This document shows, one piece after another, positions 1-8,914 of a stretch of DNA of 64,000 bases. The notes below the pieces were generated by a model. It saw only the letters and a program-made list of their open reading frames with translations, did not search any database and was not told where the DNA came from. The position numbers and the translations under genes were made by a program. Position 1 is the first letter of the stretch. Each line of letters starts with the position of its first letter. Location of the stretch: NCBI GenBank assembly GCA_963732905.1, contig CAVTBM010000006.1, forward strand, positions 186,001 through 250,000, written 5' to 3'. The stretch is from DASQZK01 sp963732905 (GTDB lineage: Bacteria > Bacteroidota > Bacteroidia > Bacteroidales > GCA-2748055).

Positions 1-624
1 CCGGTCTCCAACCTTACCGATCACATCCACCGGATCGAAGCCGGCACGCACAGCATGTGCAACATCGAGGCAAAGCCCCATCCTTTTGTCACGGCTTTTA
101 ACTTTATCATAAGCCATCAGCGGGCTGGGATAAGGAAGGCCGTCGGGCCCGTGATTGTGTATGGCCAGCGAAATATCGTTTTCCCTGACCAGCTTTTCAA
201 CATAATCCAGCAGGTCATAATCGGGAACACCTACGATGATTTTAAAACCCGCCGTTTTTGCGTATGCAAAGGCGTTGTCCGCTTCTTCTTTAGATTTCAT
301 ATATATCACTCCGGCAGAATCCGGATCGATGCCATGTTCTTTCATCTTTGAAATGGTAGAGATGATTGTATTTTTGTCGGCGTCGAGAGGCAGATGCATA
401 CTTTTTATCGATAGCTTTTGCAGATGAAGTTTGTTCATGATGGAGATCACTTCATCGACATTGAATTTACGAAGGCTGTATGAAGCAATACCAACGCGGC
501 AGGGCGTAACGGAAGAAATGCCGGAAGCAGTTGCGGCAAACTGGCCCAGGGCTGACCGGCCTGCCAGCAAAGCTATGCCAAGTCCGGATAACCTGAAAAA
601 GGATCGGCGGTTTAGTTCTGACAT
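1..624 (-). CDS. Sugar phosphate isomerase/epimerase-like TIM-barrel protein, 3' part cut by window edge
   Basis: A continuous reading frame of 208 codons begins with ATG at 624-622 and runs off the window at base 1. The N-terminus carries a twin-arginine-like signal (NRRSFFRLSGLGIALLAG), so Tat export is likely. The mature part starts with RVGIASYSLRKF and continues with alternating strands and helices, including a LAIHNHGPDG segment and LCLDVAHAVRAGFDP. These are typical of the xylose-isomerase-like TIM barrel family (AP_endonuc_2), where such His, Asp and Glu residues bind a divalent metal. Exported members are common in Bacteroidota glycan-utilisation regions and act on free or oxidised sugars. 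The substrate cannot be told, and the C-terminus is not in the window. Confidence 0.8.
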   Translation of the reverse strand, partial: MSELNRRSFFRLSGLGIALLAGRSALGQFAATASGISSVTPCRVGIASYSLRKFNVDEVISIMNKLHLQKLSIKSMHLPLDADKNTIISTISKMKEHGIDPDSAGVIYMKSKEEADNAFAYAKTAGFKIIVGVPDYDLLDYVEKLVRENDISLAIHNHGPDGLPYPSPLMAYDKVKSRDKRMGLCLDVAHAVRAGFDPVDVIGKVGDR

Positions 625-696
625 GATAAATCGTTTTAAGGGAGTTAAATTCTGAAAGGAAAGATACGAAATTTTCCCCAAGCTGATGTTTGAACA

Positions 697-721
697 TAAA
701 AAAACCTGTCCGGCAGACAGG
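697..721 (-). terminator. Rho-independent terminator
   Basis: Read on the minus strand this is CCTGTC-TGCCG-GACAGG followed by a run of T (bases 704-697). It lies downstream of the T9SS tail remnant at 832-1026 and upstream of the isomerase start at 624, so it probably ended the transcript of the now truncated secreted-protein gene. Confidence 0.65.
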
Positions 722-831
722 TCAGAGAGGCTAAGAATCAGATCCGGCATGGTCGTATCTGAGAATTTGAAACACAGCCCCGCAAAATACAGGGCCGTGT
801 TTCTGTGACTCAGCCATGCATCACGGAAAAA

Positions 832-1026
832 TCATTTCAGTATAAGCTTTTTCGATTTCACTTCATTCCCAACAATAATATTCACAAAGTATATCCCCTT
901 ATCTTCATTGGAAAGGTCAAACTCATAATGCCCCTCTTCATCACGGGGATAATATACTCTATTCGCTACTATTTTTCCATTCACGTCGTAAATTTTAACT
1001 TCCATGGCTAAGTGGTTAAATTTCAA
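832..1026 (-). pseudogene. Remnant of a secreted protein: T9SS type A C-terminal sorting domain only
   Basis: The roughly 60 readable residues (MEVKIYDVNGKIV..., GIYFVNIIVGNEVKSKKLILK) match the second half of a T9SS type A sorting domain, the tail that sends proteins through the type IX secretion system. The usual preceding YPNP motif and any passenger domain are missing. A TGA lies two codons before the first possible TTG start, so this is the end of a larger gene whose 5' part was lost. It is followed by an intact-looking terminator at 697-721. Confidence 0.65.
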
Positions 1027-1492
1027 AATTTTTCAATGCTGTGATAACGGTGATCATCCTGAAAAAGGATTTCACACCCGGGTTGTAATATTTTATTTTC
1101 AATGATTATGAAAATCAGGATGCTCAGGCTCATCGTATATATGTGACTAATACTTTTCGTATTGATCTTTCTTTCGTTGGTACTCATTTCGGGCTTTGAA
1201 ACCATCGAAACAAATTTACATGAACTACTGACACGCGAAACGGTACATAGAATGACATATATCAACGTGAAACGATGATTTTCATCATCTATGACAATGA
1301 ACAGGATTAACCATACCGGGAAAACACCAGTAAATTCAATACTTTCCCAATTTACCGGCCATGTATTTCCCTTAAGCCGAAAGTGTTAATAAGTTGTTAA
1401 AAACCATGAAAAAAGGGAAGACTTCCAACACAAAAAAACCGGATGAATCGCGTTCTTTGGAGAGTATTACGCTGAAAAAGGGGAAATTGATA
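1027..1492. other. Gene-free stretch
   Basis: No convincing gene is seen here. An 80-codon minus-strand frame (1023-1265) has no recognisable motif. The stretch separates two gene remnants and is probably decayed coding DNA. Confidence 0.4.
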
Positions 1493-1801
1493 ATGATAAA
1501 AATATCTGTAGTTGTCTGTGCCTTCCATGAATGGCCCAATGTAGAACCTCTCATTGGTAGGATCAATGACACACTTGAAGACCTGGACTACAAGATCATT
1601 TATGTTGATGACGAGTCAGCCGATGATACGGTAAATAGAATCAAAAATCTGAATCATCCCCTTCTGACTCTTGATGTGCTTAAAAAGAATTATGACCAGA
1701 GTTCAGCGTTGTCGGCGGAGATACAGCAGGCCATGGGGGGAATTTATTACAGTCTGAGTCCCGTGCTTTTTACCCGGTCTGACAGCGGGCAGTCGGAATA
1801 A
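1493..1801 (+). pseudogene. Truncated family-2 glycosyltransferase (N-terminal fragment)
   Basis: Starting at ATG 1493, the fragment reads MIKISVVVCAFHEWPNVEPL, then IIYVDDESADDTVNRI and LKKNYDQSSALSAEIQQAMGG. This is the nucleotide-sugar binding start of a GT-A family-2 transferase related to dolichyl-phosphate/polyprenyl-phosphate glycosyltransferases: strand, VDD motif, then the NYGQSSAL-like segment. Intact members have about 240-320 residues and continue into a DxD-type catalytic motif. Here the frame turns into unrelated sequence after about 75 residues and stops at 1801. It is most probably a dead fragment. Confidence 0.6.
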
Positions 1802-1816
1802 TGCTGTTAAAAATTG

Positions 1817-1848
1817 AAAAAGGCTGTCTTCAGTGAAGGCAGCCTTTT
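1817..1848. terminator. Bidirectional rho-independent terminator
   Basis: An 11-bp stem (AAGGCTGTCTT paired with AAGGCAGCCTT, one G-T pair) encloses a CAGTG loop, with A-rich sequence on one side and T-rich on the other. It lies between the plus-strand GT2 fragment and the convergent exbD operon, so it can end transcripts from both sides. Confidence 0.7.
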
Positions 1849-1871
1849 ATTTGTACTTATAGCAGGTAATC

Positions 1872-2366
1872 TCAATATACGTTTTCGCCGTACTCTTTTT
1901 TGGCTGAATAGTTAATTTTTAAGGCATTAGCCATTCTGAGAGCTAGTTTAAGGTCATTAACCCTCCCCATCTTGATATCCTTATCGATGCGAAGCGAGAC
2001 AGTCATTTTGTTTTTATCGGCTTCATCGAGTTTTTCACGCTCAGCAAGCACGAAATCCTTCACGGCTTCCAAAGGAATACCTTCTTCATTGACGAGTTTA
2101 TCGTTAAGCTGGATCAGGGGTTCGGTGCCGTATAAATACTGTTTTGAGCTGATTGGCTTTCCAATATAGACAAAGCTCACTATAGACTTTTTCTCAATCT
2201 TCTTCACTTCTTTGGCTTTAGGCAGCTGTACCTGGACTTCGACCTGTGTTTGCCTCATAACGGTGGTAACCATAAAGAAAAAAAGCAGCATGAACACAAT
2301 ATCGGGTAAAGAGGCGGTATTAAGACGCATCGTACCCGTTTTTGTTTTTTTTCTGAATTTTCCCAT
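1872..2366 (-). CDS. exbD: Biopolymer transport protein ExbD (second copy)
   Basis: This 164-residue protein has a short basic N-terminus, one membrane segment at about residues 20-38 (LPDIVFMLLFFFMVTTVMR, with the conserved membrane Asp of the ExbD/TolR family) and a periplasmic domain ending in the ExbD-type fold. With ExbB it forms the proton-driven motor that energises TonB-dependent outer-membrane transport. Its ATG overlaps the stop of the upstream exbD (TAATG), so the two are translationally coupled. It is the last gene of the exbB-exbD-exbD operon, ahead of the terminator at 1817-1848. Two unequal ExbD proteins per cluster are common in Bacteroidota. Confidence 0.88.
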   Translation of the reverse strand: MGKFRKKTKTGTMRLNTASLPDIVFMLLFFFMVTTVMRQTQVEVQVQLPKAKEVKKIEKKSIVSFVYIGKPISSKQYLYGTEPLIQLNDKLVNEEGIPLEAVKDFVLAEREKLDEADKNKMTVSLRIDKDIKMGRVNDLKLALRMANALKINYSAKKEYGENVY

Positions 2367-2992
2367 TACTTGATCCCTCCAATATTTTTAGGTTCTGCCT
2401 CAGAGATGTTCATTTTATAAACCTTTCTGATGCCTTCCATGATTTGGTCATCCACAGGATTTTTTGAATCCATCTGGTCATATCTCCTGCCGAAGTAGTT
2501 CACGGCGAATTCGTTCCTAAGCTGGTCCACCGCAGCCACAAGGACATCCTGAACCACCAGGTATTTCCCGTAGGTGGTAGACCGGTCATTCTGCAGAGAC
2601 ACAACTCCCTGGGAGACAGGAATAATTGCCTTTCCGTCGGGGATTCGTGACGATGTGCCAGGAGGAAAATCAATTTCCTCATTTTTCATTTCAGGAAGAT
2701 TCGGATCATTATTCGGATTACTGAAGAATTGAATTGTTTTTTCCTTCAGCTGATTAAGACCAGAGATCTCACCTCCCACCATAAGCTGATCATCTTTATT
2801 GATAAGAACAACCAAAACATTTCGTTCTTTAACCTTGGTCTCGGTTTTCTGGTCCTTCTCATAAGGGGGAAGAAGCCTAGAAATCCCGGTATCGATATCC
2901 ATGGTTGTAGCCACCAGGAAGAAGATCAGCAAGAGGAAGGCGATGTCCGCCATTGATCCGGCATTTATTTCCTGTAATTCTCTTCTTGCCAT
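2366..2992 (-). CDS. exbD: Biopolymer transport protein ExbD (first copy, long form)
   Basis: This 208-residue ExbD/TolR family protein has one membrane helix at about residues 13-31 (SMADIAFLLLIFFLVATTM, with the conserved Asp) and a large periplasmic region. It is longer than the usual ~140 residues because of a loop around residues 70-130 (NPNNDPNLPEMKNEEIDFPPG...), which is frequent in Bacteroidota ExbD. It should act with the ExbB at 3747-4583 in the proton channel complex powering TonB. The stop codon overlaps the next exbD start by one base. A 68-bp gap containing a perfect inverted repeat separates it from the upstream gene. Confidence 0.88.
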   Translation of the reverse strand: MARRELQEINAGSMADIAFLLLIFFLVATTMDIDTGISRLLPPYEKDQKTETKVKERNVLVVLINKDDQLMVGGEISGLNQLKEKTIQFFSNPNNDPNLPEMKNEEIDFPPGTSSRIPDGKAIIPVSQGVVSLQNDRSTTYGKYLVVQDVLVAAVDQLRNEFAVNYFGRRYDQMDSKNPVDDQIMEGIRKVYKMNISEAEPKNIGGIK

Positions 2993-3022
2993 CTTTATTT
3001 AGTGTTTTTAAGAGCGATCCAT

Positions 3023-3041
3023 GAGCGGATCAGATCCGCTC
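3023..3041. repeat. Perfect inverted repeat in the exb operon spacer
   Basis: GAGCGGATC-A-GATCCGCTC is a 9-bp perfect dyad lying between the membrane-protein gene (ends 3060) and exbD (starts 2992). No T-run follows it on the minus strand, so it is unlikely to be a full terminator. It could shape mRNA stability or processing between the two operon halves. Confidence 0.45.
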
Positions 3042-3059
3042 CGGACCTCCCGGTTTTTT

Positions 3060-3740
3060 TTATTTAAAGTATCTGGAAATTTCCGAATAAACGATAGACA
3101 ACAATGTAAGGCCAAAGACGAAATACGTTGAGATAAGACCCATATCAACGAGTTTCAGTACATGTGGATTACTGTTATCTGTTCCGGCATATCCGGGAAT
3201 TTTCAATGGAACACCAGATCCGAGCAAATAAGCTCCACCGATGATTATGGCAACAGTGACGAGAACGATAAGGGTCCTGATCATGGTAGCCGGGCTTGAA
3301 GCCATTTGGAATAATGGAAAAACGATTGCGATTATGGCTGTGAGCAAGGTGAGGATATATGCCCATACTAGACCTATATCCGTTTTATGGTATACCAGAG
3401 ATTCCATTATGGTAAAGTGTACAGGTTCGGCCTGAACGGCAGGTGGATTGATTTTTTCAACCACCGGAGCAGCCTGGGCTGTATCGGCTTTTGTTGTATC
3501 AGCCATTGCGCCTTTATTAGCAGCAGAGGTATCTGCAGCCTGGCCGACTGTATCCGCGCCCATATCCTTCTGGAAATTGAAGCCGGATTGCATACTGCTT
3601 TGGTTTTCCAGCTGGGTAACTTTGGTCTGGTAGTCCTGCTCATTGACGAGCTTGTCACCAAAGTAAAAGAAAACCACTACCACAATGGAAATGCCCAAAA
3701 CAATATATAGTATTATAGATGCTATTTTTGAAATCGACAT
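3060..3740 (-). CDS. Membrane protein of the ExbB/ExbD cluster, function unknown
   Basis: The 226-residue protein has one N-terminal membrane helix (about 7-27), a long Ala/Thr/Asp-rich linker (about 50-105, ADTSAANKGAMADTTKADTAQAA) and three more helices (about 122-146, 156-176, 200-220). I recognise no catalytic motif. It lies 6 bp after exbB and before exbD in the same direction, and a gene of this kind often occupies this position in Bacteroidota. It is therefore probably an accessory membrane part of the TonB energising complex, but that is inference from position. Confidence 0.7.
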   Translation of the reverse strand: MSISKIASIILYIVLGISIVVVVFFYFGDKLVNEQDYQTKVTQLENQSSMQSGFNFQKDMGADTVGQAADTSAANKGAMADTTKADTAQAAPVVEKINPPAVQAEPVHFTIMESLVYHKTDIGLVWAYILTLLTAIIAIVFPLFQMASSPATMIRTLIVLVTVAIIIGGAYLLGSGVPLKIPGYAGTDNSNPHVLKLVDMGLISTYFVFGLTLLSIVYSEISRYFK

Positions 3741-3746
3741 GATTGC

Positions 3747-4583
3747 TTATTTTTTAAGATTGTGTTTTACCAGAAGGTCGATGAGTGAAATGGAAGCATC
3801 TTCCATTTTGTTCACAATAGAATCAATCCTTGAAATGATGTAGTTGTAGAACAACTGGAGGATGATTGCTACGATAAGACCGGAAACCGTGGTAATAAGA
3901 GCAATTTTAATACCACCGGCAACCAGTGAGGGGGAAACGTCACCGGCGATCTGGATTTTGTCAAAAGCATCAATCATACCAATTACTGTACCCATAAATC
4001 CAAGCATCGGGGCAATGGCAATGAAAAGGGATATCCAGCTCAGTCCTCTTTCCAGAAGACCCATCTGAACACTGCCGTAAGAAATAACGGATTTTTCAAC
4101 GACGTCTATACCCTGGTCTATACGGTCGAGGCCCTGGTAAAAAATACTGGCCACAGGTCCGCGGGTATCACGGCAAACGTCTTTGGCAGCTTCTACTCCA
4201 CCACTATCGAGTGCATCTTCAACTTTCTTGAGAAGTTTGTCGGTATTGGTTGTTGACAGGTTAAGGTAGATGATCCTCTCAAATGCCAGGGCAAGACCAA
4301 AAATGAGGCAGAGAAGAATTGAACCCATGAAACCTGCACCACCTTCAATAAACTTCTGTTTTATGCTTTTATGAAGAACACTCAGGCCTCCGGCTTTCTC
4401 TTCATTTTGAGCAACTGATGTTCCAGTTGCCTCAGTGGCTGGAGTCTGGGTGACAACAGAGCTATCAGCTCCACCAACTGCAGTCGTTGACTCACTGGTA
4501 GTATCATCCTGAGCAACTGCAACAAAAGATGCTCCCGTTAAAAGCATCCCGAATACTGCTATAAGTACAAATAACTTTTTCAT
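3747..4583 (-). CDS. exbB: ExbB/TolQ/MotA family proton channel with N-terminal signal extension
   Basis: This 278-residue protein starts with a signal-like segment (MKKLFVLIAVFGMLLTGASFVAVAQ) and a low-complexity Ser/Thr/Ala/Glu linker. The MotA/TolQ/ExbB channel domain follows, with membrane helices near residues 78-100, 185-207 and 225-248. The GFMGTVIGMIDAF segment is the typical channel motif. It forms the stator pore for the two ExbD proteins and drives TonB. It is the first gene of the four-gene operon; a TAATTTTG element on the minus strand (4666-4659) is a possible -7 box. Confidence 0.88.
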   Translation of the reverse strand: MKKLFVLIAVFGMLLTGASFVAVAQDDTTSESTTAVGGADSSVVTQTPATEATGTSVAQNEEKAGGLSVLHKSIKQKFIEGGAGFMGSILLCLIFGLALAFERIIYLNLSTTNTDKLLKKVEDALDSGGVEAAKDVCRDTRGPVASIFYQGLDRIDQGIDVVEKSVISYGSVQMGLLERGLSWISLFIAIAPMLGFMGTVIGMIDAFDKIQIAGDVSPSLVAGGIKIALITTVSGLIVAIILQLFYNYIISRIDSIVNKMEDASISLIDLLVKHNLKK

Positions 4584-4985
<402 letters not shown>

Positions 4986-5028
4986 TTTTCATTGAATTTT
5001 CAATACGTAAAGAACAGTAAAATGACCC

Positions 5029-5093
5029 GGGTACACTCGCTTTCTCCCGACAGTCTTGTCGGGATGCCAGTTAAACCACTCCTGCACCTCTCC
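5029..5093 (-). pseudogene. Broken tandem copy of tRNA-Ser with a palindrome at the anticodon
   Basis: Bases 5065-5093 are identical to the first 29 nt of the functional tRNA-Ser (4957-4985). Bases 5030-5044 match the region 3' of its anticodon with one mismatch. The 6 bases between, which include most of the anticodon loop, are replaced by a 20-bp palindrome at 5045-5064. The variable arm, T-arm and 3' acceptor strand are missing. It cannot make a tRNA. Confidence 0.8.
5045..5064. repeat. 20-bp palindromic unit inserted in the tRNA-Ser copy
   Basis: TCCCGACAGTCTTGTCGGGA has two perfect 8-bp arms (TCCCGACA/TGTCGGGA) around GTCT. Short TCCCGA...TCGGGA palindromes of this type are scattered in many Bacteroidota genomes. 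Here it sits exactly in place of the anticodon region. Confidence 0.7.
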
Positions 5094-5409
5094 AATCGTT
5101 TACTTAATCAAAGAACAACCTGACCTGACTGAACAGTCTTCGAAAACGCTTTCACGCGTGCTGTTCTTCTATCCCGTAACTACCAGGTCCGGCAAAGTTG
5201 ACTCGGTCCGGAACAATCCTGGCTCTTTTAAAAACAATACAGCCCCGCCGGGTAAATTTTCAGCCTCTAACTTATTCCCCGGTATCCTGAAGGGCATCAA
5301 TACGATATACCGGCACGTCTCAAGTGATTAAAAAAAAGGGAAGATACAACACTTTCCTGTTAATCAAAAAACGCGGCGCAAAATACGAAAAAAATTTCTA
5401 ATTAATTTA
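5094..5409. other. Gene-free stretch
   Basis: I see no gene, RNA or clear promoter in this stretch between the tRNA-Ser copy and the end of the asparaginase gene. Confidence 0.4.
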
Positions 5410-6447
5410 TCATGTGATTGTAATTTCACCCCGCATAGAACTATTTAATTGTAATTTAAGCTCTTCACGGCTCAGGTTCTGGCCAAAAAGCAGCATCATT
5501 TTAGTAGTTGCGGCTTCGGTGGTGACATCATAACCACTGATCACCCCTGCTTCATAGAGTTTCCTGCTGGTTTCGTAAGCGCCAAGGCTCACGCTGCCGA
5601 TGCTGCATTGGGTAACATCGAGTACGATAATCCCGTTTTCGATGGCGCGGCGTATTCTTTTCAGGAACCATTCATCAGCAGGTGCATTCCCGGAGCCGAA
5701 GGTCTCAAGTATGACACCCTTAAGTCCACGGATCCCGAGAATAGAATCGATAAATTCGCGGTTCATACCCGGGAACAATTTAAGAATGGCAATATGATTG
5801 TCAAAAACAGTCTGCAGCTTCAACGCCCTGTTATCCTTTGGAAAAAGAATGGCCTCCCGGTTGTATTTTATTTTAATACCCACTTTACCGAGGGGAGGAT
5901 AATTTGGCGACTGGAAAGCATTGAAGTTTTCGGCATTGATTTTTGTGGTCCTGTTCCCCCTGTAAAGCCGGTTTTCAAAATAAATACAGACTTCCGGAAC
6001 CACTGGTTTACCATCCTCCGTGGCCGCGGCTATCTCAATTGAGGTGAGAAAATTCTCCTTGCCATCGGTTCGTAGTATCCCGATAGGAAGCTGTGAGCCT
6101 GTGAAAATCACCGGTTTGGCCAGATTTTCAAAAATAAAACTCAGCGCAGAAGCCGAGTATGCCATGGTATCGGTGCCGTGCAGAATCACAAATCCGTCGA
6201 AACGATCATAATTTTCATAGACTATTTGAGCCATTCTGACCCATATTTCCGGTCCGATATCCGACGAATCCATGGGCGGGTCGAAGGATATGGTATGCAG
6301 ACAATAACCGAACTTCCGGAGTTCCGGAACCTGGTCCGAAATCTGGTCGAAATTAAGAGGCTGCAGGGTACCATTCACCTGATTCTGAACCATTCCAATG
6401 GTGCCTCCTGTATAAATTATCAATACTGATCTCTGTCCGCTGTCCAT
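5410..6447 (-). CDS. ansA: Type I L-asparaginase
   Basis: The 345-residue protein hydrolyses L-asparagine to aspartate and ammonia. It shows both asparaginase signatures: YTGGTIG at residues 12-18 with the nucleophilic Thr16, and HGTDTMAYSASALSF beginning at residue 90 with Thr92-Asp93. A lysine in GILRTDGKENF completes the usual catalytic set. Its length fits cytoplasmic type I enzymes (about 340) and no signal peptide is present. Its ATG directly follows the TAG of tatD, so the two genes are co-transcribed. Confidence 0.93.
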   Translation of the reverse strand: MDSGQRSVLIIYTGGTIGMVQNQVNGTLQPLNFDQISDQVPELRKFGYCLHTISFDPPMDSSDIGPEIWVRMAQIVYENYDRFDGFVILHGTDTMAYSASALSFIFENLAKPVIFTGSQLPIGILRTDGKENFLTSIEIAAATEDGKPVVPEVCIYFENRLYRGNRTTKINAENFNAFQSPNYPPLGKVGIKIKYNREAILFPKDNRALKLQTVFDNHIAILKLFPGMNREFIDSILGIRGLKGVILETFGSGNAPADEWFLKRIRRAIENGIIVLDVTQCSIGSVSLGAYETSRKLYEAGVISGYDVTTEAATTKMMLLFGQNLSREELKLQLNSSMRGEITIT

Positions 6448-7224
6448 CTAATCACTAATGTTAAATAAGTGTAATGCGTTTTCCGTTGTCAACCGGGCAA
6501 CTTCTGCAAAACTCAAGTTAAAAATTCCAGTCAGTTTTTCCGCTATAAACCGCAGGTATGAGCTTTCATTCCGTCTTCCTCTTTTTGGTACGGGTGCCAG
6601 GAAGGGAGAATCTGTTTCCATCAGGATCCTTTCCGGTGAAATATTCATGATAACCTTCTCCAAATCCGAATTTTTAAATGTCACAATCCCGTTGATCCCA
6701 AAATAAAAATCGTACTCCTGAATTTTCTTTACCTGGTTTTCATTTCCGGTAAAACTATGAAATACACCTTTCATACCTTTTTGCCAGACCCTGTCTAGGA
6801 CGCTGAAGATCTCTTCAAAGGATTCCCGTGCATGAATGACTACGGGTATGTTATATTCAAGTCCCAGCTTCAACTGACGTTCAAAGGCTATTAATTGCTG
6901 ATCCCGGTAGGTTTTATCCCAGTACAGGTCAATCCCGATTTCGCCAATACCGATGAAACGGTCTTTTTTTAGCCATTCTTCCACCCTGTCGAGTTCTGCA
7001 TTAAAGTCCCCTTTCACCGAGGTAGGATGGAGCCCCATCATGGGGAAACAGACACCGGGGAAATCATCCCGCATCTGCATCATCGCATCAACAGTCGACG
7101 AATCGATATTTGGCAAAAAGAGCTTCGTCACTCCGGCTTCCTTTGCCCTGTTGACGACTTCTTCCCTGTCATCGCCGAACTCGCCAAGGTATAAATGTGT
7201 GTGAGAATCGATCAGTTTCATCAT
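6448..7224 (-). CDS. tatD: TatD family metal-dependent hydrolase (DNase)
   Basis: This 258-residue protein has the TatD amidohydrolase-like TIM barrel: DSHTHLYLGEF (metal His8 and His10), IGEIGIDLYWDK (metal Glu), HARES, FHSFTGN and METDSPFLAP (catalytic Asp). The family is a metal-dependent nuclease involved in DNA repair or quality control. The start MMKLIDSHTH is right at the first metal motif, as usual. It is followed without a gap by ansA, a pairing I believe recurs in Bacteroidota. Confidence 0.93.
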   Translation of the reverse strand: MMKLIDSHTHLYLGEFGDDREEVVNRAKEAGVTKLFLPNIDSSTVDAMMQMRDDFPGVCFPMMGLHPTSVKGDFNAELDRVEEWLKKDRFIGIGEIGIDLYWDKTYRDQQLIAFERQLKLGLEYNIPVVIHARESFEEIFSVLDRVWQKGMKGVFHSFTGNENQVKKIQEYDFYFGINGIVTFKNSDLEKVIMNISPERILMETDSPFLAPVPKRGRRNESSYLRFIAEKLTGIFNLSFAEVARLTTENALHLFNISD

Positions 7225-7396
7225 CTTGCAACCCGTCTGGAAAATCCCACAAAGTTAGGAAAAAGAATAGAACTGTGTGCCGTCTGTTTTTTGAAGTCCT
7301 TCCGGAAAAGGCCCGAAAATTAACCCATCGAGGCCTGAAAACAAGGGGTTACCATCCGGGACCTGTCTGTATCATCCGTAATATGGTAAAACACTT

Positions 7397-8737
7397 CTAA
7401 ACAATGCCCTGTGCCAGCATGGCATCGGCTACTTTCACGAAACCCCCTATATTGGCTCCTTTCATATAGTTTATGTAGCCGTCCTTTTCTTTCCCGTGCC
7501 TTACGCAGGTTTCGTGGATACTTTTCATGATGGTATGCAGCCGGTTGTCCACTTCTACTCGTGACCATGGCAGTCGCATGGAATTCTGTGTCATCTCCAG
7601 TCCTGAAACGGCAACACCGCCGGCGTTGGCCGCCTTGCCCGGACCATACAGTATCCGGCTCGCCAGAAAGACCTCGATGGCTGCCGGTGTTGAAGGCATA
7701 TTCGCTCCTTCGGAAACCACCTGGCATTTATTGCCGATAAGGGTTTTAGCATCCTTTTCATCGATCTCATTCTCCGTTGCTGAAGGGAAAGCCGCATCGC
7801 ATTTAACTTTCCAGGGCCGTTCCCCTTCAAAATATTCAACGCCGAAATGTTCGGCATATTCGTGTATTCTTCCCCGCCTGATATTTTTAAGGTCCATGAT
7901 CCATGCCAGTTTATCACCGTCTATTCCCGAAGGATCATATATAAATCCGGACGAATCGGACATACTGATGACCTTTCCTCCAAGTTCATTGATCTTCTGA
8001 ACGGTGAACTGTGCGACATTTCCTGATCCAGAAACGGCACATATTTTTCCTTTCAGGCTCTCGCCTTTAGTATTAAGCATTTCCTGTGCAAAATAAACCG
8101 AACCGTAGCCGGTGGCCTCAGGCCTGATCAGACTGCCTCCCCATTCAATTCCCTTGCCCGTAAGCACACCTGTGAATTCATTTCGCAGCCGCTTATATTG
8201 TCCGAAGAGATACCCTATCTCACGACCTCCAACGCCGATATCTCCGGCAGGCACGTCGGTATTGGGACCAATATGTCTGAACAGTTCAGACATAAAACTC
8301 TGGCAGAACCGCATCACCTCATTGTCTGATTTGCCTTTCGGATCAAAATCGGAACCACCCTTACCGCCTCCCATGGGAAGCGTGGTGAGGCTGTTCTTGA
8401 AAACCTGCTCAAAAGCCAGGAATTTAAGTATGCCAAGATTTACGGTAGGATGAAATCTCAGCCCTCCCTTATAGGGACCGATGGCACTGTTCATCTCGAT
8501 CCTGAATCCCCTGTTAATTTCCACTTCACCTTTATCATTCATCCAGGGCACCCTGAACATAAGCACCCTCTCCGGCTCCGCTATCCTGTCAAGAATTTTC
8601 GCATAACGGTACTTTGGATTTTCTTCAATAAAGGGAATCAACGATTCAGAAACTTCCTGCACAGCCTGGTGAAATTCAGGCTCGGCAGGATTTTTGGCCT
8701 TTATCCTGGCCATGAATTGTTCAACTCTGGGATCCAT
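7397..8737 (-). CDS. gdhA: NADP-type glutamate dehydrogenase
   Basis: The 446-residue protein is the hexameric Glu dehydrogenase that links 2-oxoglutarate, ammonia and glutamate. The signature region NSLTTLPMGGGKGGSDFDPKG (substrate-binding and catalytic lysines), the DVPAGDIGVGGREIGYLFGQY segment and the nucleotide-binding GKICAVSGSGNVAQFTVQKI are all present. Its length is typical of the 50-kDa class. It stands alone, with a good -7 box upstream. With asparaginase and proline dehydrogenase nearby it fits amino-acid nitrogen metabolism. Confidence 0.95.
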   Translation of the reverse strand: MDPRVEQFMARIKAKNPAEPEFHQAVQEVSESLIPFIEENPKYRYAKILDRIAEPERVLMFRVPWMNDKGEVEINRGFRIEMNSAIGPYKGGLRFHPTVNLGILKFLAFEQVFKNSLTTLPMGGGKGGSDFDPKGKSDNEVMRFCQSFMSELFRHIGPNTDVPAGDIGVGGREIGYLFGQYKRLRNEFTGVLTGKGIEWGGSLIRPEATGYGSVYFAQEMLNTKGESLKGKICAVSGSGNVAQFTVQKINELGGKVISMSDSSGFIYDPSGIDGDKLAWIMDLKNIRRGRIHEYAEHFGVEYFEGERPWKVKCDAAFPSATENEIDEKDAKTLIGNKCQVVSEGANMPSTPAAIEVFLASRILYGPGKAANAGGVAVSGLEMTQNSMRLPWSRVEVDNRLHTIMKSIHETCVRHGKEKDGYINYMKGANIGGFVKVADAMLAQGIV

Positions 8738-8777
8738 AATAACAAGTTTTTATGGTTATTTAAAAGAATATACAGGA

Positions 8778-8785
8778 CAAACTTA
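8778..8785 (-). promoter_or_regulatory. Putative gdhA promoter, -7 element
   Basis: On the minus strand the sequence reads TAAGTTTG, an exact match to the Bacteroidota -7 consensus TAnnTTTG, 41 bp before the gdhA ATG. No good -33 TTTG at 19-21 bp is seen. Confidence 0.4.
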
Positions 8786-8914
8786 TCAATATTTCAAATC
8801 AGTTGACTTATGATTTTTTATACTCTTTAATACATTTTGCCGTATCAATCCTTGTATGTCAATAATATCAATGGTTGTGGCAGCTTACAATTTGAAATGT
8901 TTAACAGCAGACCG

